Positions 57,085-64,000 of a DNA stretch of 64,000 nucleotides are shown piece by piece; positions within the stretch are counted from its first letter, which is position 1; every line of letters starts with the position of its first letter. The stretch comes from Lithospermum erythrorhizon. Its lineage: Eukaryota; Streptophyta; Magnoliopsida; Boraginales; Boraginaceae. The notes beneath the pieces were generated by a model that did not search any database, had not been told where the DNA came from, and worked only from the letters and a program-made list of their open reading frames with translations. The stretch spans positions 39,906 through 103,905 of the forward strand of contig JADFUC010000905.1 of the NCBI GenBank assembly GCA_019722365.1. Reading direction: 5' to 3'. The position numbers and the translations under genes were made by a program.

Positions 57085-59517
57085 CGTAATAACCCTGCTA
57101 TTATTTTAAAAAATAAAAAATTAAAATTTTTCTTGGCTGAAAAAGGGACCTGAGATAGTATAAATAATTTCTAGTAATAACATATCAGAAATTATTTATT
57201 TCTAATCACATTTATAATTTAAGAGTAATAAATTCTAGGACAATCTGAAAGTTAAGTTTGATCTACAATATCTTCTACATTTCTTCCTTCTTGGTCAGAC
57301 TTCGAAGAGCAAAACCCAAAAATTTTTCTTCCATTTCTTCACTTTGTTGCAATATAAAGATCCCTGAAGTTGTTTGTTAAGGCTTTCCAACATCTTTCTT
57401 CCCTACCATTTGAGGTAAGAAATGAATGTTTTGTTGATTTTTGAGGGTTGACGCTGTCGATTTAGATGTCGCTGAGGGATGTTATGGTCGAGTTGACTTT
57501 TCTAGGTTTCGTTGACTTTGGGGCTGATATTTTATAAGACTTTAAATGTGTAGGAGTTGAATATTGACCTTATTGTAGTTGTTTACGTTAAACGATGATT
57601 TAAAATTGATTAGGCAACAGTCAAAAAGTGTTATTTCTGCTGAGTTATAATTCCATATTTTGAGTATAGGTTGTTAATTGGTGGACTCAGGTTAATTAGA
57701 ATGACTTATAAGTTGATTTGAAATGTTGAAATAATAAGGTGAAATTTAGCGGGAGATCGACTGGGTCATGGTCCGATTTATGATTATTTATTCGTTGTTT
57801 CATCCGTCATTTTAGACCGCTTAGAAGTAGTTCCACTAAGAGTTGATAGCGGTTCTTGTTCAGTATAGTAGTAGGTTTTGATTATAATTTCCGGGTGTTT
57901 TGAGCATGCTGATTGTGGTAGTGATACACTGACAAGGGCCCTGTATGGAAGTTTGTAGGCCACAGAGGTCGGGCATTTCATCTCACGGTGTTACTTACGC
58001 ATTTACTTTTAAATTGTGCGAACATGTTATCAGTGGTACGCATTATGTGAGAATGATGTGTACATGTCATTGTGTTATGATTACGTGAGAATTATATATA
58101 TGTAATTATCAGAGTACTCATAAAGCGATTCATTTGCGCGAGCCATGATATGATTATATTTATGGTTCGTGGCGCTTGAAGATTGCTTCGAGGTACGTAA
58201 TAGCTTGAACTCCCAACTTATATTTCATTTCTCGTGGCCTTTTCGCACCGTTGTATTTTGTGGCCTTGTCGGCACTATGTATTTCCGTACCTTCGCCGGC
58301 GATCGCTTGACTTACGATTGCGTAGATGTTTTAGTCGTATGCTTGGATATTGCTTTGGGGAGTAGAATAGTCAAGTTATTGAGAGGTGATGGTTAGAGTT
58401 ATGTATGACTTGAGGTGACTTGAGTATCGTGATTGTGAATCTCAGTTGACGACAGAGCCAAAGCACTCTCCTTCGCCGCGGCGATACGCGACGCTATCGT
58501 CTTATACCATGGTATAAGAGCGGTATGACTCTTTTATCACTTTGTCAGATGATTGTCGGTGTGACCCTATACTACGGTATAGTTGCGCTGTTTGGCCTTA
58601 TACTTTCGTATAAGAGAGTCGTGTCTTGGCGATCACTTTATTGCAGTATCAGAAAGGCCCTATAATACGATATATCATGCTCTGGCCTTATACTTCGATA
58701 TAAGAGCCGTGGTTAGCGGTTGATTCATTCCTCCGTAGATCGGATTATATATGCCAAGATTGTGTTGGTATATTTGCGAGATATTTAGAGATGTAAAATG
58801 ACGACTGTGGTTATAGTCAGTTTGTCGAAGTCTCTATGATTTTTATTTTCGTTGTTTGTGTGCCTTATTGAGACCTTTCTATTATATCTTGACATGCTAT
58901 GCCCGAGACCTTCGTTGGAATATTATTGTATGACTTTATTAAGAGTCCGTGATATTTTATATATATATGTTTATTTATTCATGTTGGGCTATTATAATAT
59001 CATTCTGCTTCAGATGGTAAGTTCACCCCCTGTGTTAAGTGTTCAATTAAGCTCACAAATTTTACACCCCTTTTCGCTATGGGCGGCATTTTCATTTGTG
59101 CCAGTCACAGACGGCTAATGAGCCATGTATGTCACGGAGAGTTTTGTTCAGTACAAAGTAGCATCGGTGGCGTAGGATCTCACAGCCTGATTTTGACGTG
59201 TTGTCAACTATTTTTATTATTGTACTTTTTATTTTCAAACTTAGCCTTTGTTTCCAAATTGCCACTTTGTATTCCGAGTAATACTTATTCTTTTGTAGCC
59301 TTGCCTACATTATCAAGTATCGGGATATGTTGTATATTTATGGAGTTATTGTTGACATTCATGGATTTGTAAAATTTAAATCAAGTATTATTTTGAGAAT
59401 ATTAATGGAAATCAACTTTTGGATGAAACGAGTAGTTTTAAACCGAATGGCCCATCGGTTCGTGACTCGTGTTCGATTATAATGATTCTCACTCAGGCGG
59501 CCACCCGGGCGGTTATA
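57085..59517 (+). mobile_element. 5' LTR (family G copy 4)
   Basis: Starts (c)gtaataaccctgc at 57085 and ends gggcggttata at 59517, six bases before the primer site. It carries the family landmarks and a stretch of repeats (58500-58730). Inner repeats differ in number from G1 and G2. Confidence 0.85.
58500..58730 (+). repeat. Minisatellite in LTR G4
   Basis: About five degenerate units containing 'ggccttatacttcgatataa' or 'ccctatactacggtatag', spaced 40-60 bases, with small TATA...TATA palindromes inside each. This is the plus-strand counterpart of the array at 240-450. Confidence 0.7.
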
Positions 59518-59523
59518 TCATTT

Positions 59524-59535
59524 TGGTATTTGAGC
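59524..59535 (+). other. Primer-binding site (initiator tRNA-Met type)
   Basis: tggtatttgagc differs by two bases from the TGGTATCAGAGC complement of the tRNA-Met 3' end and directly follows the LTR. Confidence 0.8.
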
Positions 59536-59829
59536 TTAGGGTTTCGCATTATACGGGTTATCCGTGGTCAGGTCGACTTGTTTTTCTTTGAGTCGTCATA
59601 GCTGTGTCTTTTGTTAAAAGTCCGATCCTCTTTCTTTGGTCACAGAGACTGCTGAGGATGCCACCTGCAGTCTGCAGGTGGGTAGAAATAAAGAGGTGTT
59701 TTTCGTGGTACCAAGTATGATGTCGGAATGGGTGTATAGTTATTGATGAGTACAAGATGCACTCAAACAGGTCCTGAGCGCATTCTTCTCAGCCGGGCCG
59801 AGGTAGACCTCGGGAGAGTGAGAGCGTGA
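59536..59829. other. Leader between primer site and gag
   Basis: Untranslated leader. A palindrome ccacctgcagtctgcaggtgg lies near 59660. No frame of note. Confidence 0.5.
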
Positions 59830-60372
59830 ATGCTCATGTGGCCGAGCAAAGGCGAGGCTCCACCTTATAAGTTGTTTGACTGGCTTCGAGGAGCAGATCC
59901 TCCTCGAAGCCTGGGGGTTCGCCAGAGCGTGCTATCGAGTTCAACCGACACGAAGGCTACTGACTACGAGAGCCTGGGCAGGATCGGTAGGAGAACCCGA
60001 GCTGCCCTCTTGACTGCGAGAGGGAGATTCATGTTTCCCCGGGAGCGATTATTTGCTCTTCCGGGAGAATTATTGGGTCGATACCATGGCGCCTTTGGGA
60101 GAGAAGGATTTCAATACGCAGGCTCGAGGTCAGCTGAGGAGTACGAGAGACAGTTCAGTGATATGTGCCGACTACTTCCTAATGTTTATCCGGTAGAGGC
60201 AAAAGAGATCATCAGGTTCTCAGTGGACGGGTCAGATTGGAGATATCATCATCGATTTCACCGATGGTTTTACCAGCTTCCATGCAGAATGCAAATTAAG
60301 ATGAAAATGGAGTTAAGAGAGCGTAGGCGAAATGGATCAAGGAGGAGTCGACTGAGATTTCGGGCCCGGTAG
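59830..60372 (+). pseudogene. Gypsy gag remnant
   Basis: A 180-codon frame with a conserved stretch near residues 100-116, SAEEYERQFSDMCRLLP. This matches the S(V/A).EYE.(K/R)F..L.R..P core of plant gypsy gag. The N-terminal part before it is rich in Gly, Arg and Ser and unlike intact gag, so frame shifts probably lie upstream. Gag forms the particle that packages element RNA. The zinc knuckle that should follow (60500-60750) cannot be made out clearly. Confidence 0.7.
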
Positions 60373-60714
60373 GTCACTAAATTTCAGAAATTCGCAGGAG
60401 ACGGACCAATGAGTCGTCCCCGGGCAGTAGTTACTTAAGTGCTACGGTAGTTCGCCTCAGTTATTCCAATCGCTTTCTTCAGACGCGGCGCAAGCGAGAT
60501 CCGCGGGTTTCAGAGTGGTTTTTGGGATTCAAAGGAGGTATCACTGCCACTGCCATGCTGATTGGGCATAAGCAAGCAGGATCGGGCTCTCAAATTTCAG
60601 AGAGAGAAAAGCAGTACTTCAAATGCTTATTTCCGCCGCCAGTGTATCGGGGGAATCGCGTTGTCGATTCAAGGCCGTGGAGGCCGGGATATAGAGTCGA
60701 GAACTCGAGGAGTT

Positions 60715-61090
60715 GCCGTGGTAGCAGCCGAATGAGTTTGGCCGAGGCGCATTCATGCCGTTACTCATCAGAGGCTGCTAGATACCCCTGCAGTGGGCGA
60801 TTGTGCACACATTCTTGTGCGATATCGAGGCTAGGTGTTGTTTGACTGGGCTACATTCTTTGTTTCGTAGTTTTATTTCCTCGCATTATCTCAGATGTCA
60901 TGTGTCTTTGTCTGCTCCACTTGAGATTATGACACCAAGAGGGAGGTCGGTCGCTGTTAGCTCAGATTTAGAGACTGTCCTTGATTGTATGGTCGTGTTG
61001 TTGTCCGTCGATTACTTCCATTTGAGCTTTTTGATTTTTGACCTTATCTCGGTATGGATCGTCGGGGAAACATCACGCAGCTATTGATTG
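60715..61090 (+). pseudogene. Gypsy aspartic protease remnant
   Basis: In one frame near 60755, HAVTHQRLLDTPAVGD matches the MTHQEA..TPDVV block just before the protease. VLFDWATFF (about 60840) stands where VLFD(T/S)GATHSFV is expected, so the catalytic D(T/S)G triad is destroyed. In another frame, FISSHYLRCHVSLSAPLEI and MTPRGRSVAVSS (about 60865-60960) match the following block, and the segment ends near the GMDW-like MDRRG (61054). Confidence 0.75.
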
Positions 61091-61209
61091 CCATCGGAAG
61101 GAGATTACTAAGGTTCGGGAGACCGATATCCGATTTCAGGAGATGCGAAGATTCTCGCCTTCGGTTTTGTATCAACACTGAGGCTGGGGAGGTTGATTCG
61201 CAGCGGTCC

Positions 61210-62040
61210 GTTTGCCTCGTACGTGGATTGATCTAATAGAGAAGCAGGCGACAGAGGATGCGCTGGCTGTTATTGAGTTCAAGGATGTTTTACTGAGGAC
61301 TTACCAGATTGCCAGAGGGAGACTGCACTTGCTATTGAGGTTATTCTGGTACGGGCACCACTTCTCTTCCAATCGCATCGATGGCTCCACTGAAGTTACT
61401 AGAATCAAGGACTCAAGTATAGGAGTTGCTTTGAGAAAGGATTCATCAAACCGAAAGCGTATCTCCGCCAAGCGCACTAGCTTTTGTTTGTGAAAAAGAA
61501 GGATGGTTCATGAGGTTGTGCATTGACTATAGGCGCTGAATAAAGTGACCTTAAGAACCGATACCGCTGCCCGTAATTGACGATTTGTTTGATCAACAAG
61601 GATGCCGCGTGTTCTCGAAGATCGATTTATGTCCGGGTTATCATCAATGAGGATCAAATGAGGATATTCAAAATCGGCTCGATCTCTGCTATTTAGACAT
61701 TATGAGTTTATAGTGATGCCATTTGATCGACGAATTAACTGGCGGCCTTTTATGGATTTGATGAATCGCCATTTCGAGTATTTGACGAGCTCAGTGTATT
61801 CATTTATGATATTCGATATATTCTGTAGTGGGGAGGAGAACATGAGGCATTTGCGTGATCGTAGGCTGAGGACCTTGAGACGTACACGCTTGTATGCCAA
61901 GTTTTCTAAATGTGAGTTCGTTGGCGAAAAGTGTACCCCTGGTCAGTGTGGGATTTTCAAGGTGGTATTTGGTGGCCGATCCACAAAAGTGGAGGTCATG
62001 AATACCTGAGCGGCCCACCTAAAGGTGACCGAGGCAGGGA
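61210..62040 (+). pseudogene. Gypsy reverse transcriptase remnant
   Basis: EDLPDCQ.E(T)ALAIEVIP (about 61290) begins the domain. Then come KGFIKP (about 61440) and FVKKKDGS (about 61488), a degraded LKNRYR(C)P (about 61550), and MPFD..INWRPFMDLMNRHF (from 61716; MPFGLTNAP in relatives). SVYSFMIFDIF occupies the FV.VFIDDIL position, with only one Asp of the catalytic pair left, and LYAKFSKCEF (61892) closes it. At least five frame changes. Inactive. Confidence 0.85.
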
Positions 62041-62379
62041 GCTGGGTTAGCCGTTATTACAGAGATTCATCAAGCACTTTTCTTTGATCGCGACGCTATT
62101 GACCAAAGTTGACCAGAGCGGGTTCCGCTTTATTGGGATGATGATCACAGGATTGCTTCGCATTAAAAGGAAGTCGACTACGGCCCACAGCATGATACCG
62201 CCCGGTTCCGAGGGCTACGTGATTTATAGCTATGTTTCCTCGCATCGTGATCGGGGTGTGTTCGATGCGTAATGGGAAGCGTGATTGCTCATGCCTCCGG
62301 ACAACAGAATCACGGTAAGAACTATCCCACCCACGCACTGAAGCCAATGCTTAGTCTTTATGCTTGAAATTGGAGACAC

Positions 62380-62570
62380 TATTCAGAGGGGTTAAATGCC
62401 AGATTTTTAATCGATCATAAGAGTTTAAAGCATCTTCCGACGATAGAGATTTGAATTTGAGGCGCATGAGGTGGATTTGATTTCATCAAATGATTATGAT
62501 CGACTATCAAGTACCAACCAGTATAACGTAGTAGCCGATGTAATCGAGATAGGGAAAATCAAAGGACCCA
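62380..62570 (+). pseudogene. Gypsy RNase H remnant
   Basis: FLIDHKSLKHLPT (about 62397) matches the F.T(D)HKSLKYL block, and QYNVVADVIEIGK (about 62521) matches the (K)ANVVADALSR end of the domain. The stretch is shortened. The 3' LTR follows after ~250 bases with no integrase between. Confidence 0.75.
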
Positions 62571-62817
62571 GAGAGAGATTTAACCACTGAGTCGATTTGA
62601 CGTCGGTAGCTTAATGGGAAATTTTCTACTATACGAGTTCGACCAACATTGTGGATCGAATCTAGAATCAGAAAATGGTATTTGCATCGGGCAGTTATCG
62701 GTAGGATGCGAGAAATGGGGTCGATCGCATTTCACGGTCAGAGTGGAATTAGTATTGCTTTATTTTATATGACGTTTGATTCGTGTTATTATATATGCTC
62801 TTCTTGGTTTGTTGGGT
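62571..62817. other. Junction between RNase H and the second LTR
   Basis: Here ~1.5 kb of integrase would be expected. No HH-CC finger or DDE motif can be found in any frame, so the integrase was deleted. No clean polypurine tract is visible before the LTR. Confidence 0.5.
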
Positions 62818-64000
62818 TGTAAAATCTCGAGGCCTTAAATTTTATTAGCGGGTGATCAGAATAAATCTGCGATCGTTAAAAAAAATTTTTAAAATTTTTC
62901 GGTCGCGCGTAATCTTCGGAGATATTATAAATAATTTCGATAATAATATTATTTTGTAAATTATTTTGAGCCGAATTTCATTTATAATTTAGTAGTAATA
63001 GCTGTGGATACCCGAGTTAAGTTTGATCGTTGTCGCTCGATAACTCGATTCGTTGATTTCGGGCACAAACTCCTCGCGGTTTTCAAGACTTAAGAGTTGT
63101 TTCACATCTTCCATCCTTATATCATCAAAATCAAATATCTTCTCCATTTCTTCCTTCTTGGCCGACCTCGAAGAGCAAACCCAAAAATTTTCTTCCATTT
63201 CTTCACTTTGTTGCACATAAAGATCCTCGAAGTTGTTTGTTAAGGCTTTCCAACATCCTTCCTACGATTTCAGGTGAAAATAGCGCTTTTGTTGATTTTT
63301 GAGGGTTGAATTTTTAAGAATTTTTACTTAATTCAATTTTATGATGGATCTTAGTTTGTTATGGATGCTATGACGATATAAGTGATGAATTCATGACTTG
63401 TGAGGTCGCTTGAGGATGTTACGGTCGAGTTGACTTTTCTAGGTTTCTCGTGGACTTTTGGGGTTGATATTTTTATAAGACTTAAATGTGTAGGGAGTTG
63501 AATTGGGACCTTTATTGTAGTTGTTGCGATGTTAAATGGTGATTTAAAATTGATTAAAGCGTGTTTAGGTTGAAAAAGTGTTATTTTCAAGTTGAGTTAT
63601 AATCGATATTTTGGCATAAAGTTGTTAATTGTGACTCGAGGTTAATTAGAATGACTTATGTTGATTTGAAATGTTAAAATAATGCGTGAAATTCTAGCGG
63701 GAGATCGACTGCTGTGTCCGACGGGATTATTTAGATTCGTTGTTTTATCCGTCATTTTGTATCTGCTTAGAAATAGTTCCACTAAGAGTTGCAGCGTGTC
63801 TTCTAACGTTGTGTATCAGTAGGTTTTCGACATACTTTCGTATTTTTGTTAGCGGTAGCTAGCAGAGGCGTAGTACTTATTCACCGGTGTTACTTACCGC
63901 ATTTCATTTTAAATTGTGTGAACATGTTATCAGGGTAATGACATGTGAGAATGATGTACATGTCATTCTAGCAATACGTAACTGAACGAAGTACACTGAT
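62818..64000 (+). mobile_element. 3' LTR (family G copy 5), cut by window end
   Basis: Begins about 62818 with tgtaaaatctcg and follows the family order: cgcgcgtaat, gagccgaattt, ctcgataactcgattcg near 63035, then the cttccatttcttcactttg block at 63194 that also occurs at 57333. It continues in step with copy 4 to the last base. Differences from copy 4 are dominated by short indels. Confidence 0.85.

Larger units (their letters stand above)
57085..64000 (+). mobile_element. Ty3/gypsy element with G LTRs, integrase missing, cut by window end
   Basis: 5' LTR 57085-59517, tRNA-Met primer site 59524-59535, gag, protease, reverse transcriptase and RNase H remnants to about 62570, then a second LTR from about 62818. 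The interior is only 3.3 kb, against roughly 5 kb for a full gag-pol, and no integrase motif occurs between RNase H and the 3' LTR. Long LTRs (2.43 kb) and a Met primer site suggest a Tekay/Del-type chromovirus, but the chromodomain that would prove it is missing. It lies just right of the CACTA element. Confidence 0.85.

Overview
The window reads as repetitive nuclear DNA of a flowering plant, probably a dicot. It is AT-rich and has no bacterial-style gene packing, rRNA, tRNA gene or CRISPR array. I found no convincing host gene. Nearly every long recognisable stretch is a decayed transposable element. Coding remnants carry frequent stops and single-base frameshifts, so coding features are given as pseudogenes. 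The plant assignment rests on recognisable families: Ty3/gypsy (Tat and Athila-like), an L1-type LINE, CACTA, PIF/Harbinger, Mutator-like, Stowaway-like and a tRNA-derived SINE.

Layout, left to right. 1-6769: two minus-strand copies of a ~2.43 kb gypsy LTR (called G here) around 2.4 kb of unexplained DNA. 7760-8938: a copia-like LTR (called C1). 8951-14000: anonymous DNA with a foldback and a hairpin. 14020-15960: a third LTR type (called T) rich in CAAGTC repeats, with a SINE inside it. 18.7-27.7 kb: one plus-strand LINE, split by a G LTR (20238-21790) and by a C1/Athila-like block (22648-25857), ending in AATAAA plus oligo(A). 27816-30439: a solo gypsy LTR related to G. 30576-33780: a PIF/Harbinger element on the minus strand with an internal partial duplication that makes a chimeric gene. 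33961-38496: a tandem LTR-internal-LTR-internal-LTR array of a small non-autonomous element, minus strand. 39349-39927: a MITE. 41.6-45.6 kb: a Tat-type gypsy remnant with integrase on the minus strand and an opposing plus-strand ORF that has its own TATA box. 45699-46868: a Mutator-like foldback element with a perfect 9-bp target duplication. 47.1 kb: a Stowaway-like MITE. 47.7-49.0 kb: second T LTR. 49026-50690: an element with ~280-bp inverted repeats and C-rich tracts. 50706-56610: a CACTA element with a decayed transposase on the minus strand. 57085-64000: a plus-strand gypsy element with LTR, primer-binding site, gag, protease, reverse transcriptase and RNase H remnants, no integrase, and a second LTR cut by the window end.

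The genes do not form a host pathway. They are parts of separate mobile elements, and what can be read is their order of arrival. The LINE is older than the LTRs inside it, the T LTR is older than its SINE, and the tandem array and the Harbinger duplication look like products of unequal recombination. No novel biological system is evident. The most informative structures are the nested LINE, the SINE and Mutator-like insertions with target duplications, the three-LTR array, the Harbinger chimera, and the antisense ORF of the Tat element.
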